The translations under genes and the position numbers were made by a program. Below are positions 8,652 to 17,110 of a DNA stretch of 64,000 nucleotides, one piece after another (position 1 is the first letter of the stretch; every line of letters starts with the position of its first letter). Origin of the DNA: Corynebacterium tuberculostearicum (GTDB lineage: Bacteria; Actinomycetota; Actinomycetes; Mycobacteriales; Mycobacteriaceae); contig NZ_CP073096.1 in NCBI RefSeq assembly GCF_030503735.1, forward strand, positions 1,178,001-1,242,000. The letters run 5' to 3'. The notes below the pieces were generated by a model that searched no databases, had not been told where the DNA came from, and saw nothing but the letters and a program-made list of their open reading frames with translations.

Positions 8652-9961
8652 TAGCTGCGCTGGGTTAAAAACAAGACATCGACCACATCACCCGGGCGGA
8701 TCTCCGTTACTTCTTCCGGCACGCGAATCATTGCGTTGGCCTCCGAAAGCCCTGCTAGCAGGTGCGCCGGGGCTCCTGCCGCACCACCGAGGCCTTCTAC
8801 TAGGTAGTCAGCGGTTTCCGCATCTCGCATTAGGCGGGCACGGATGAAACCGCGGCGGCCGGGCCGGGAATCGATGTGGTTTAGTGCGCGGGCACGCACC
8901 ACGCGCCGGTGCGCATTACGCTTGCCCAGCGCCAAGCGGATGAGCGGACGGATATATACTTCGAAAACCACAAGCGCGGATACTGGGTTGGAAGGCAATA
9001 AGAAGGTCGGTATGCGCTCCTCGCCTACCAAGCCAAATCCTTGGACGGAACCTGGATGCATGGCTACACGGGAGGTATCGATATCTCCCACATCATCGAG
9101 GATCTCGCGGATTGCCTCCGCGCCAGCACCGCCGACTGCGCCGGAGATGACCAGCACTTCGCTGCGGGCGATGTGCTTTTCCAACGCCTCGCGGATGCGA
9201 CGCGGCTCGCCTTCGGCAATGCCCACGCGGTGCACCTCTGCCCCGGCTTCGCGTGCCGCTGCCGCCAAAGAGTAAGAATTAACGTCAAAGACTTGGCCTA
9301 AAGCTGGTTCCTGATCAAGGTCTACTAGCTCGCGGCCGAAGGAAATGATAGTGATGCGCGGGCGCGGATAAACCAATACCTTAGAGCGGCCCACCGCAGC
9401 CAGAAGGCCAATCTGGGCCGGGCCCAACACGGTTCCAGACGACACCGCCACGTCACCGGGTTGGATATCGTCACCCACTCGGCGCACAAAGTCACCGGAG
9501 CGCACTGGACGGTGAGCGGTAACTCGCTTCCGGCCACGGTCGGTCCACTCGAGGGGAAGGACGGCGTCGGCAAGCGTAGGCAATGGCGCACCCGTATACA
9601 CTCGCACGGCTTGCTTGGGTTGCAGGCGCAGCGGCTGCTTTGAACCAGCCGGAACCTCGCCCACCACTGGTAAGGAACGCTCTACCTCCGGCCGCTGGGG
9701 CTCCGCATCCTCTTCGCCCTGCGCACGCTGCTCTTCCTGCCCTTTGGGAAGGCGTACCCTCAGGCCCCGCTCGCCGCCAATATCTACGGCGCGCACCGCA
9801 TAGCCATCGATGGCTGCTTGCGGAAAGCCCGGCAGCGGCTGGTTAGCCTGCACCTCCTCTGCGCACATTAAGCCCAGCGCGTTGGAAATACCGATGCGCA
9901 CCGGCTCCGGCGTTGTCGCCGCATCGGTTACCAGCGCCAACTGGTCATCAACTGAACGCAT
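8651..9961 (-). CDS. glp: MoeA-like gephyrin homologue (Glp), divisome-associated
   Basis: 436-residue protein with the full MoeA/gephyrin-E domain series: N-terminal LGLMCAEEVQANQPLPGFPQAAIDGYAVRA, TGAPLPTLADAVLPLEWT, DIQPGDVA, ISGAVGGAGAEAIREIL, MHPGSVQGFG and LPSNPVSALVVFEVYIRP. In MoeA these form the molybdopterin-AMP site that inserts molybdate. In C. glutamicum the copy beside glpR is instead Glp, which binds FtsZ and GlpR at the septum. The synteny (galU-glp-rimJ-glpR) favours the divisome role. Several catalytic-loop differences are seen (VISGAVGGAGAE where enzymes usually have TSGGVSxGxxD), supporting loss of molybdotransferase activity. Overlaps rimJ by one base. Confidence 0.83.
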   Translation of the reverse strand: MRSVDDQLALVTDAATTPEPVRIGISNALGLMCAEEVQANQPLPGFPQAAIDGYAVRAVDIGGERGLRVRLPKGQEEQRAQGEEDAEPQRPEVERSLPVVGEVPAGSKQPLRLQPKQAVRVYTGAPLPTLADAVLPLEWTDRGRKRVTAHRPVRSGDFVRRVGDDIQPGDVAVSSGTVLGPAQIGLLAAVGRSKVLVYPRPRITIISFGRELVDLDQEPALGQVFDVNSYSLAAAAREAGAEVHRVGIAEGEPRRIREALEKHIARSEVLVISGAVGGAGAEAIREILDDVGDIDTSRVAMHPGSVQGFGLVGEERIPTFLLPSNPVSALVVFEVYIRPLIRLALGKRNAHRRVVRARALNHIDSRPGRRGFIRARLMRDAETADYLVEGLGGAAGAPAHLLAGLSEANAMIRVPEEVTEIRPGDVVDVLFLTQRS

Positions 9962-10017
9962 AAGGTCTATGCCCGCCCTTTCTTCGCTTCCGCGTCCTCG
10001 GCCCTTGGGAAACCTCC

Positions 10018-10944
10018 CTAGGCTAGGCCGTGCTCTTCCTCATACTCGGCCATAATCTGCTTAATCGCTTTATACAGCGCGGGACCGTACTTTTCATCGC
10101 GCAGGCCAAAATCCACGTTAGCGGGGATATAGCCGCCGGGATTGCCCAAATCATGGCGCTTTCCTTGGTGAACTACCACATGGACGGGCTCGCCTTCCTC
10201 GATGAGGAGCTCAATGGCATCGGTCAACTGCAGCTCGCCACCTTTGCCTGGCTTAATGCGGCGCAGGGCAGCAAAGATCTTGCGATCCAATAGGTAGCGA
10301 CCGGTGGCCACCAGGTTAGACGGGGCATCTTCTACCGCCGGCTTTTCCACCATGCCCACAACCTTTTTCACGCCAGGGGCATCGGTGTCTTCCACGTCGA
10401 AGACACCGTAGTTATAGGTCTGCTCGCGCGGGACCTCGAAGGCACACAGCACGCTGCCGCCCAAAGCCGCGCGAACACGCGCCATGTCTGCCATGACGGT
10501 GGCAGGCAGCACAATGTCATCAGGGAGCATAACCGCGAAGGAGTCCTCGTCCTCACCAAGCACTTCTTCTGCAAGGCCCACCGCGTGTCCCAAGCCCAGC
10601 GGCTTTTCCTGCTCCACCGCAACGGGGTGAATGAGCTGGTTGGCGCGCTTAACCTTGGCCACCTGCTCGTTCTTGCCGCGGGATTCAAGGGTCTCTACCA
10701 GCTCGGGAAAAGCCTCGAAGTGGCGCATGACCTCTTGCTTATCCGGCGCGGTGATCACCGCGAGGCGGCGCGCACCCACAGAGGCTGCCTCCTCTGCAAT
10801 GAGCTCAATGCCGGGAGTATCAACAACGGGCAACAGTTCCTTCGGAACCGTCTTGGTGGCGGGCAAAAATCGCGTGCCCATACCTGCCGCTGGAACTACA
10901 ACCGTGGTGATTCCGCGGGCGGAATCTTCGCGTTCTATAGCCAT
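10018..10944 (-). CDS. galU: UTP-glucose-1-phosphate uridylyltransferase
   Basis: Makes UDP-glucose from UTP and glucose-1-phosphate, feeding trehalose, glycogen and cell-wall polysaccharide synthesis. The nucleotide-binding signature VVVPAAGMGTRFLPATKTVPKELLPVVDTP is at the N-terminus, with EKPLGLGHAV and MLPDDIVLP further in. The frame extends to 10983, but the ATG at 10944 (MAIEREDSARGITT) gives the usual length of 308 residues. It is divergent from fthC with only 67 bp between starts, and glp lies 56 bp downstream on the same strand. Confidence 0.96.
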   Translation of the reverse strand: MAIEREDSARGITTVVVPAAGMGTRFLPATKTVPKELLPVVDTPGIELIAEEAASVGARRLAVITAPDKQEVMRHFEAFPELVETLESRGKNEQVAKVKRANQLIHPVAVEQEKPLGLGHAVGLAEEVLGEDEDSFAVMLPDDIVLPATVMADMARVRAALGGSVLCAFEVPREQTYNYGVFDVEDTDAPGVKKVVGMVEKPAVEDAPSNLVATGRYLLDRKIFAALRRIKPGKGGELQLTDAIELLIEEGEPVHVVVHQGKRHDLGNPGGYIPANVDFGLRDEKYGPALYKAIKQIMAEYEEEHGLA

Positions 10945-10999
10945 GCACAATAGCGTACAACGCCACATTATTTTCCCGTGCACCGCTACGCCGCAGGGC

Positions 11000-11012
11000 T
11001 ATGATTAATTTA
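11000..11012 (+). promoter_or_regulatory. -10 element of a probably leaderless fthC promoter
   Basis: TATGAT at 11000-11005 is followed by six bases and then the ATG of fthC at 11012, which would itself be the transcription start. No Shine-Dalgarno is present between them. This is the arrangement expected of leaderless messages, which are frequent in actinobacteria. Confidence 0.5.
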
Positions 11013-11587
11013 TGACCTCTTCCATCACCGCCAAAAACGAGCTGCGCGCCCGCTTGGTCCAGGCCCGCCGCGAACTTTCTTCCGAGGACCACGATGCTTT
11101 TACCGCCGCTGTGCGCGAGCACCTAGAATCCGAGCTCACTGAGTCTATGACCGTTGCCGCTTATTGGCCACTGGGCTCTGAGCCCGGTGGTGCGGACTTT
11201 GTGCCGTGGCTAAAGGAGCATGTCTCTCGCGTTCTACTTCCTATCTCTGGAGAGAATGGCACACTGACCTTTGCTGAATACCGCGGCAAGGATGCAATGC
11301 ACGAAAGCGCAATGGGCTTGAATGAGCCGCAAGGCCCAAGTTTCGATAGCAGTGTGCTGGCCGAATGCGACCTCGTATTGGCCCCAGCCATGGCCGTTGA
11401 CGCCAAGGGCAACCGCATGGGCAAGGGAGGCGGTTACTATGACCGCGCGCTAGAGCCACTGCCCCACGGCAAGCCACCGGTTTTTGCCATGGTCTACCCC
11501 ACCGAGTTCGTGGACGAAATTCCTACCGAAGACCATGACCGCAAGGTCGATGCCGCAGTCACAGCTGAGGGCATTACCCGCTTCTAG
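11012..11587 (+). CDS. fthC: 5-formyltetrahydrofolate cyclo-ligase
   Basis: ATP-dependent enzyme converting 5-formyl-THF to 5,10-methenyl-THF, returning the storage folate to the one-carbon pool. The N-terminal KNELRARLVQARRELSSEDH and the ATP/folate loop GNRMGKGGGYYDRAL are diagnostic. 191 residues is a normal length. Divergent from galU, exactly as Rv0992c/Rv0993. A SAF-domain gene follows 57 bp downstream on the same strand. Confidence 0.95.
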   Translation: MTSSITAKNELRARLVQARRELSSEDHDAFTAAVREHLESELTESMTVAAYWPLGSEPGGADFVPWLKEHVSRVLLPISGENGTLTFAEYRGKDAMHESAMGLNEPQGPSFDSSVLAECDLVLAPAMAVDAKGNRMGKGGGYYDRALEPLPHGKPPVFAMVYPTEFVDEIPTEDHDRKVDAAVTAEGITRF

Positions 11588-11644
11588 TCTTAGGCGCAAG
11601 GATGGTGCGGGAACCGTTTTGGGGTCCGGGCAGTCTAAAAATAT

Positions 11645-12340
11645 ATGCCCTCTTTACATACCCCTCGCCTGCTCTCTACCCTGCGCACACCTGGCCACCG
11701 CCGCGGCGTGCTCATGCGCCGGATCATCGCGGTGGCCCTGCTTATCGCCGCGCTAATTTCCGCGCTCTCGGCCGCTAAGGAATTACCGCGCGTTCCCGTA
11801 TTTAGCCGCGATCTCCCAGCCGGAGCAGAGCTTGCGCTTACCGACGTCGAATTGGCCCGCCTGCCCGCTTCCTCCATCCCCGAATCTGCGGTGGCTAAAG
11901 AGCCGGAGGAGCTCAGCGGCCGCGTTATTACCGCGGCGGCTAGCAAGGGTGAAGTTATCACCGATACACGTCTATTGGGCGAGGACCTTGTCTCCGGCCT
12001 GGTCGACCCCTCTGGGGGTATGACAGGTCGCATGATCCCAGTTAAGCTCGCCGAGCCCGAAATCATTCCGCACCTACATCATGGCGATACCGTAGACGTG
12101 GTTACTGCCGTCGGCGCAACTTCTTCCGCTGCCCACCCGGGTACGGCCGAGGACGCCCCCGCAGCGCGCGTCGTTGCTTCCGGCGGCCGGGTGGTATCAA
12201 CGTCTACCTCCGAAGGTGAAGCCTCTTCCTCTACGGTTTTGCTCGCCTTGCCCAATGACCACGCTAATGATGTAGCTGCCGCGTCACTGAGCCAGCCGCT
12301 AACCGTGGTTATCGTGGGTGATAGGGCTCACCCTCAGTAA
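11645..12340 (+). CDS. SAF-domain secreted/membrane-anchored protein (CpaB/RcpC-like)
   Basis: 231 residues: a basic N-terminus (RTPGHRRGVLMRR), one membrane helix at about 25-42 (IIAVALLIAALISALSAA), then an extracytoplasmic SAF domain beginning FSRDLPAGAELALTDVELARLPASSIPE and GRVITAAASKGEVITDTRLLG. SAF domains occur in Flp-pilus assembly protein CpaB and antifreeze-like enzymes. No tad/flp pilus gene is nearby, so a pilus role is not supported and the function is unknown. The M at residue 24, within LMRRIIA, is an alternative start. It sits between fthC and mscL, a common corynebacterial arrangement. Confidence 0.75.
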   Translation: MPSLHTPRLLSTLRTPGHRRGVLMRRIIAVALLIAALISALSAAKELPRVPVFSRDLPAGAELALTDVELARLPASSIPESAVAKEPEELSGRVITAAASKGEVITDTRLLGEDLVSGLVDPSGGMTGRMIPVKLAEPEIIPHLHHGDTVDVVTAVGATSSAAHPGTAEDAPAARVVASGGRVVSTSTSEGEASSSTVLLALPNDHANDVAAASLSQPLTVVIVGDRAHPQ

Positions 12341-12457
12341 CTCTAGACCTTTCCAGTCAATCCAGTTGTGGTTGTACCCCGCCTGAACTAAAGTTTCGCG
12401 ATGTCCATGGTTTATACCTACCCTTAGTTATTCCCAGAAAGGTTCGTGCATTTCACC

Positions 12458-12940
12458 ATGCTCAAGGGTTTTAAAGACTTCATTATGCGCGGCAACGTCA
12501 TCGAACTTGCCACCGCAGTCATCATCGGCTCCGCCTTCACCGCGATCGTCACCGCCGTTACTGACTCCATCATCCAGCCGATCATCAATTCCCTTGGCTC
12601 TGCTGAGGTGGACGGCCTAGGCTTCCAGATCACCGACAACAAGAACACCTTTGTGGACTTCGGCGCTGTAATCACCGCAGCGATTAACTTTCTCATCATC
12701 GCCGCAGTGGTCTACTTCCTCATCGTCATGCCGATCAACAAGCTCACCGAGGCCGCTAAGCGCCGCCAAGGTGTAGACCCTGAGGCTCCGGCACCAACCT
12801 CCGAGGAACTGCTTGCAGAAATCCGCGATCTGCTTGAGGCACAGAAGGCCTCTACCAATGGAATCTCGGGCACTGGTGCTACCGGTTCTACCGACACCGA
12901 TACCGATTTCGGTTCCACTGGTGGTCGCCACCAGGCCTAG
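12458..12940 (+). CDS. mscL: Large-conductance mechanosensitive channel
   Basis: Pentameric channel that opens under hypo-osmotic shock to release solutes. The protein starts MLKGFKDFIMRGNVIELATAVIIGSAFTAIV (N-terminal amphipathic helix and TM1 pore helix), has a periplasmic loop, TM2 (ITAAINFLIIAAVVYFLIV) and a C-terminal charged helix ending in a Thr/Gly/Asp-rich tail. A GTG at 12446 opens the same frame, but ATG 12458 matches the family start. The purine-rich AGAAAGG at 12436-12442 sits 15 bases before it. Length 160 residues. Confidence 0.95.
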   Translation: MLKGFKDFIMRGNVIELATAVIIGSAFTAIVTAVTDSIIQPIINSLGSAEVDGLGFQITDNKNTFVDFGAVITAAINFLIIAAVVYFLIVMPINKLTEAAKRRQGVDPEAPAPTSEELLAEIRDLLEAQKASTNGISGTGATGSTDTDTDFGSTGGRHQA

Positions 12941-12963
12941 TATTCGGCGATACGCAGCGTTGA

Positions 12964-13008
12964 AGCCCGCGGTTATAGCTTCTCCAGAAGCGATACCGCG
13001 GGCTTTTG
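12964..13008 (+). terminator. Rho-independent terminator of mscL
   Basis: GCCCGCGG at 12966 pairs with CCGCGGGC at 12997-13004, and an inner GCTTC/GAAGC extends the hairpin; TTTT follows at 13005. It lies just after the mscL stop. Confidence 0.85.
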
Positions 13009-13082
13009 TTGTACTTCTTGCATTTCCCTTTGCCCCCCGGCCCTATCTAGCCCAAGCCTGAGAGGCTGACCCGTCAGGTCGA

Positions 13083-13313
13083 TTATCCGCCGTAGTGCGG
13101 GGGCTGGTTTTCTCTGTAGAATTGCTCACCTCGCTGCGCGGACTCCCCCTCCTCCGGCTCTGCTCCAAGGGATGCATCCGCATCATCCACAGCGACTATG
13201 CGTTCTTCATCAGCGCCGGCAGCAGCGCCTCCTCCTGGTTGATCAGCACTGCGATCATAGTCAGCAGCGTCCGATTGGCGGAATACGCGCCGGCGATTAG
13301 CACGGGATGTCAT
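13083..13313 (-). CDS. Small acidic protein of unknown function
   Basis: 76 residues with a basic start (MTSRANRRRVFRQ), a middle rich in Asp, Glu, Gly and Ala, and a distinctive aromatic/proline end (EQFYRENQPPHYGG). No signal peptide or membrane helix is visible. It begins 15 bp after the moaB2 stop on the same strand, so it is probably the last gene of the mprAB-htrA-moaB2 run. The conserved-looking C-terminus argues that it is real, but no function can be assigned. Confidence 0.55.
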   Translation of the reverse strand: MTSRANRRRVFRQSDAADYDRSADQPGGGAAAGADEERIVAVDDADASLGAEPEEGESAQRGEQFYRENQPPHYGG

Positions 13314-13328
13314 AGTTAAACCTGGCAG

Positions 13329-13937
13329 TTATTGGACGCTGGATTGCTGCAGTTGGTCAATGAGGTGGTGCACCAATGGCGCTAAGGTAGCCATGCCATC
13401 GCGTACCGCCGCACGCGACGGAGCGAGGTTGACCACTACGGTGGAGCCAGAAACGCCCGACAGGCCACGAGAGGTGCAGGCATCGACCGCACCGCAGGCT
13501 TGGCCGGAAGAACGCAGCGCCTGAGCCAAGCCGGGAACCATCTTGTCGATGACCGAACGGGTGGCCTCTGGGGTTTTATCGCGCGGGCCTACTCCAGTGC
13601 CACCGACGGTCAAGACTAGGTCCACGCCGCCTACCACGGCGGTTTCTATAGCTTGGCGGATCTTGGACTTCTTGGAACGCACGACGATGGCACCGTCCAC
13701 GCGGAAGTTTGCCTCCGCGAGCAGCTCATTTACCAGTTGGGAGGTGCTATCGGATTGCTCACCAGGGTGGTCGGTGACGATTACGATTAGGGCGCGGCGC
13801 GGGGCTGCCACGCTATCTTCCTGCTCACTCGCCAGCAGGAAGGCATCATCTGGCTCGGCTACATCCATCAAGGAATCATGCTTGGTCTCGCCCTCCGGCT
13901 GTGCGGAGTCGGTCAAGTCGTGCTGCGAATCTGGCAT
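13329..13937 (-). CDS. moaB2: MoaB/Mog-family molybdopterin-binding protein (MoaB2-like)
   Basis: 202 residues; the first ~45 are an acidic extension, then a MogA/MoaB domain (IVTDHPGEQSDSTSQLVNELLAEANF, LVLTVGGTGVGPRDKTPEATRSVIDKMVPGLAQALRS, VVVNLAPSRAAVRDGM). GGTGVGPRDxTPEA is the pterin-binding signature of molybdopterin adenylyltransferases. It corresponds to Rv0984 beside pepD. With no other cofactor genes nearby, a role outside molybdenum cofactor synthesis is possible. A strong ribosome site (TTAAGGAGAAT) precedes the ATG. Confidence 0.88.
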   Translation of the reverse strand: MPDSQHDLTDSAQPEGETKHDSLMDVAEPDDAFLLASEQEDSVAAPRRALIVIVTDHPGEQSDSTSQLVNELLAEANFRVDGAIVVRSKKSKIRQAIETAVVGGVDLVLTVGGTGVGPRDKTPEATRSVIDKMVPGLAQALRSSGQACGAVDACTSRGLSGVSGSTVVVNLAPSRAAVRDGMATLAPLVHHLIDQLQQSSVQ

Positions 13938-13952
13938 TATTCTCCTTAAGTT

Positions 13953-13968
13953 AAGGCCGTACGGCCTT
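13953..13968. promoter_or_regulatory. Perfect 16-bp palindrome between htrA and moaB2
   Basis: AAGGCCGTACGGCCTT reads identically on both strands and lies just upstream of the moaB2 ribosome site. It can fold as a 6-bp stem with a GTAC loop or act as a dimeric protein site. No T-run follows on the minus strand, so it is not an obvious terminator. Confidence 0.45.
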
Positions 13969-14022
13969 TCGGCGGGGTGAGGTAGGGCGCAATCAGCACC
14001 TCAAGAGGTCTTGCACAGTAAT

Positions 14023-15441
14023 TTACTCGCCGGAGAGGGTTACCTCTACCTGACGGGGATCATCCGAGCCTTCACGGGTAACCTCCAAGGTCACGGTCGC
14101 GCCAAAGTCCTGGGAACGTGCCGCTGCGATTAGCGCATCGGCATTTTCAATCAGACGATCATTGACTCGGGTGACAATTTCGCCTTCCTTCAGGCCCGCC
14201 TTGTCTGCCGGGCCGCCGGGCTCAACTTCGGCTATACGGGCGCCATTTCTATCATCGCGCGCTAGCACTTTCACGCCAAGGGTGGGGTGAGTTACCTTGC
14301 CGTCGTTAATGAGCTCATCGGCCATGCGCTTAGCAAAGTTGGATGGGATAGCAAAGCCCAAGCCAATGGAACCTCCCTCGCCGGTGGAGTTACTAGACAA
14401 TGAGGCAATCATGGAGTTCATGCCCACAATATTGCCGTCCCGATCAACCAAGGGGCCGCCGGAGTTACCCGGGTTAACCGCGGCGTCGGTTTGGATGGCG
14501 TCGATCAGCGAGGACTCTCCGCCTTCCTGGGAAGCACGCACTGGACGATTCTTCGCGGAAACAATGCCGGAGGTCACCGTCGCGTTCAGGCCCAAGGGTG
14601 AACCAACGGCCACAACTTCTTGGCCCACAGCCACTGAATCGGAGTCACCGAACTGCAGGAAAGGCAGGTCCTTAACATCCTTAATCTTCACAATCGCCAC
14701 ATCCGTATTGGCATCGGAGGCAACAACCTCCGCATCATGATTGCTGCCATCGTTCATGGTTACCTGCATCATCCCGCCGTGCTCCGCACCGGCGACTACG
14801 TGATGGTTGGTCAATACGTACCCATCCGGGGAAATCACAGAGCCGGAGCCTTCTGCCCCACCAGACCGAGTCACCGTCTGGATGGAGACCACAGCAGGCA
14901 GCACCTTCGAAGCCACCTCTTCAACGGACCCCTCTTCCGGCTCCTTGCCGGTACTATTTGCCGTGGGTTGCGCCTTGAGCGCCTCATTGACCACCGAGGT
15001 GTCGTTTTTGCCACCGGAATTTAGTCCCACGATAGCGCCAGCGATTGAGCCTGCGGCAATCGCTGCTACAGCGGCCAAAGCGGTAGCAGCACCGAGCCCA
15101 ATCTTCTTCTTTTGCTGTGGCTGTGGGGGCAGCGGGGTGACCATCGGCACTTCCTGTCCCTGGCCTTGAAAATCCTGCGCCTGCGGCCCGTACTGCCACT
15201 GCGACGGCACACCCTGCGCGCCTGACAGGCTTGCCCCAGCTCCTTCGGCACCACCACGGGGCTGGTTCCAGCCTTGTGAATAGGAGCCAGTTTCGTGCGC
15301 CTGCCCGCCAGCGTTCGACTGCTCAGGCTCTTCAAAGTTTGGACCACCTTGAATCGGCTCGGTCCGACCCGGGCCTTCCTGGAACGAGCCCTCCTGGGGA
15401 GCTCCATCAAAGCCGCGGTAATCGTCATTCCTCATGTTCAT
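14023..15441 (-). CDS. htrA: Membrane-anchored HtrA/DegP-type serine protease (PepD-like)
   Basis: Envelope quality-control protease. Layout: a cytosolic Gln/Gly/Pro-rich N-terminus (about 110 residues), one membrane helix (about 113-140, GLGAATALAAVAAIAAGSIAG), a trypsin-like domain with the triad His (VLTNHHVVAG), Asp (ANTDVAIVKI) and Ser (NPGNSGGPLVD), then a C-terminal PDZ domain (VKVLARDDRNGARIAEVEPGGPADKAGLKEGEIV). It corresponds to Rv0983 PepD. It lies downstream of the mprA-mprB two-component genes that control pepD in mycobacteria. The ATG at 15441 is chosen; GTG 15459 and ATG 15435 are alternatives. Confidence 0.93.
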   Translation of the reverse strand: MNMRNDDYRGFDGAPQEGSFQEGPGRTEPIQGGPNFEEPEQSNAGGQAHETGSYSQGWNQPRGGAEGAGASLSGAQGVPSQWQYGPQAQDFQGQGQEVPMVTPLPPQPQQKKKIGLGAATALAAVAAIAAGSIAGAIVGLNSGGKNDTSVVNEALKAQPTANSTGKEPEEGSVEEVASKVLPAVVSIQTVTRSGGAEGSGSVISPDGYVLTNHHVVAGAEHGGMMQVTMNDGSNHDAEVVASDANTDVAIVKIKDVKDLPFLQFGDSDSVAVGQEVVAVGSPLGLNATVTSGIVSAKNRPVRASQEGGESSLIDAIQTDAAVNPGNSGGPLVDRDGNIVGMNSMIASLSSNSTGEGGSIGLGFAIPSNFAKRMADELINDGKVTHPTLGVKVLARDDRNGARIAEVEPGGPADKAGLKEGEIVTRVNDRLIENADALIAAARSQDFGATVTLEVTREGSDDPRQVEVTLSGE

Positions 15442-15550
15442 GAGAAAACTATGCCTCACTTCGCTTGGTCAAGACTGATACTGTTCTGTAAACCTACTAG
15501 GAATTCCTGAAAGGTAGCTGTGTTACTTCACCAGTATAAATGGGCGCATT

Positions 15551-17110
15551 CTACTCCTGGTTAAACCAGCGCTGAGCAAAGATTTCGCCGCGATCACTCG
15601 GGTCTTCTTTGGCTCCTGGTAGTCCATCTTGCGGATCCGCCAGTCCATCGACAAATACCTCGCCTGATGCCGGCTTACCCGGCAAAATTACCTCCATGCG
15701 AGTTCCGCCATCATTGGACTCTTTAATCTTGACGGTTCCATCGTGACGCTCAATCACAGATTTAACAATGGCCAAGCCCAGGCCCGATCCCGGCATGGAG
15801 CGAGCCTCTGCAGACCTATAGAAGCGTTCGAAGACCTTCTCGCGCTCTTCGAGGGCAATTCCTGGACCCGAGTCATCGAAGCGCAGACGAACTTCGCAGG
15901 AAGAAATTTGTTCCATGGACACCCGCACGGTGCCAGTAGCCGGCGACCATTTGGCTGCATTGTCCATGAGATTAAGCGTGGCGCGCCCCAGCGCGAATGG
16001 GTCGCCCTCCAGCTCCCACGGTATAAAACGCACCAAGAACTCCACATCTGGTCGACGGCGCTGAGCGCGCTCCAAAGAGGACATCATGACCTCGCACAGA
16101 TCTACCGGCTCTGGTTCGCGCTCATTGCCATCTTCTCGCGCTAAGTCAACGAGGTCTCCAATGAGCGTCGACAGTTCGTTCATCTGAGACATAACGTCAT
16201 CTTCGAGGTCCTTGCGGTCTTCATCGCTCATGCCAAAGCCGCCACCACTACGATTCAGCATCATTAATAGCTCAATATTGGTGCGCATGGACGTCAACGG
16301 AGTCTTCAACTCATGGCCCGCATCGGCCACGAATTGCGACTGTTGCGAGCGGGATTCCTGCAGCGCCTCAAGCATCTGATTAAAAGAGGTGGTCAATTGC
16401 GCCATTTCATCGTTATTCGACACCTCAATAGGGCGCAGATCGTTGGTTTGCGTCACATAATCCACCGCGCGCTTGAGTCGGGCGATGGGCTGCATACCAG
16501 TTTTGGATACGATAAGGCCGGCGAAAATCGCCAGCACGATGCCAAGGGCAACGATGGTGAGAAGCACGGTTCCCAAAATGGCGATGATCTCTTGGGTAGG
16601 AGCAAGCGACTCTGCTACCACCACGGTAGCTCCTAGGTCATGCCGCTTGGCCAGAACGCGCTCGCCACCGACGGTACGCACAGATGTTTCTGAATAGTCT
16701 TCCGTTCGGTGGAAATCTCCGCCCTCGGGAATGGTGTCGCCATAGGAAAAGCTTACGGAGGGAGGTGAAAGGGCGACCCGAGTGCCGGGGTTATAGGACT
16801 TAAAGTCCCGAATTTCGCGGTCGATATCATCCAAAAACCGCGGGTCTTGGCTCTGCCGCAATAGGACATCGGCTTTAGCCTCTAGGCGGTCGTCCACCGA
16901 GGCAGTCAGGGACATAGATACTACCCAGTACGTTGCCAAAGTCATCAGAGCAACTGCAACAGCAACGACAAGGCCAGTGACAGTAGCTAGGCGCCATCTC
17001 AGTGGCGCCCGTGAGGCCCAACTCCCCTGGCGATCAGCGAATTCGGTAAGAGGAGTGGACTGTGCTTTCCCGGAAGCCACCGCAGGAGAGGCGGGCTTCC
17101 TTAAAATCAC
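15551..17110 (-). CDS. mprB: Sensor histidine kinase MprB
   Basis: 519-residue membrane kinase with TM1 at about 41-66, an extracytoplasmic sensor region, TM2 at about 178-203, and a HAMP linker. The H-box [19 protein letters not shown] carries the phospho-accepting His; the N-box ([11 protein letters not shown]) and the G boxes [20 protein letters not shown] and [12 protein letters not shown] bind ATP. The GTG start overlaps the mprA stop by four bases (GTGA), a standard coupled regulator-kinase pair. Orthologue of MprB of M. tuberculosis and CgtS2 of C. glutamicum, which respond to envelope stress. Confidence 0.93.
   Translation of the reverse strand: MILRKPASPAVASGKAQSTPLTEFADRQGSWASRAPLRWRLATVTGLVVAVAVALMTLATYWVVSMSLTASVDDRLEAKADVLLRQSQDPRFLDDIDREIRDFKSYNPGTRVALSPPSVSFSYGDTIPEGGDFHRTEDYSETSVRTVGGERVLAKRHDLGATVVVAESLAPTQEIIAILGTVLLTIVALGIVLAIFAGLIVSKTGMQPIARLKRAVDYVTQTNDLRPIEVSNNDEMAQLTTSFNQMLEALQESRSQQSQFVADAGHELKTPLTSMRTNIELLMMLNRSGGGFGMSDEDRKDLEDDVMSQMNELSTLIGDLVDLAREDGNEREPEPVDLCEVMMSSLERAQRRRPDVEFLVRFIPWELEGDPFALGRATLNLMDNAAKWSPATGTVRVSMEQISSCEVRLRFDDSGPGIALEEREKVFERFYRSAEARSMPGSGLGLAIVKSVIERHDGTVKIKESNDGGTRMEVILPGKPASGEVFVDGLADPQDGLPGAKEDPSDRGEIFAQRWFNQE

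Noticed and set aside
8115..8654. 179-codon plus-strand frame over the acetyltransferase
   Set aside because: Antisense to a gene with clear GNAT motifs and translational coupling to glp.
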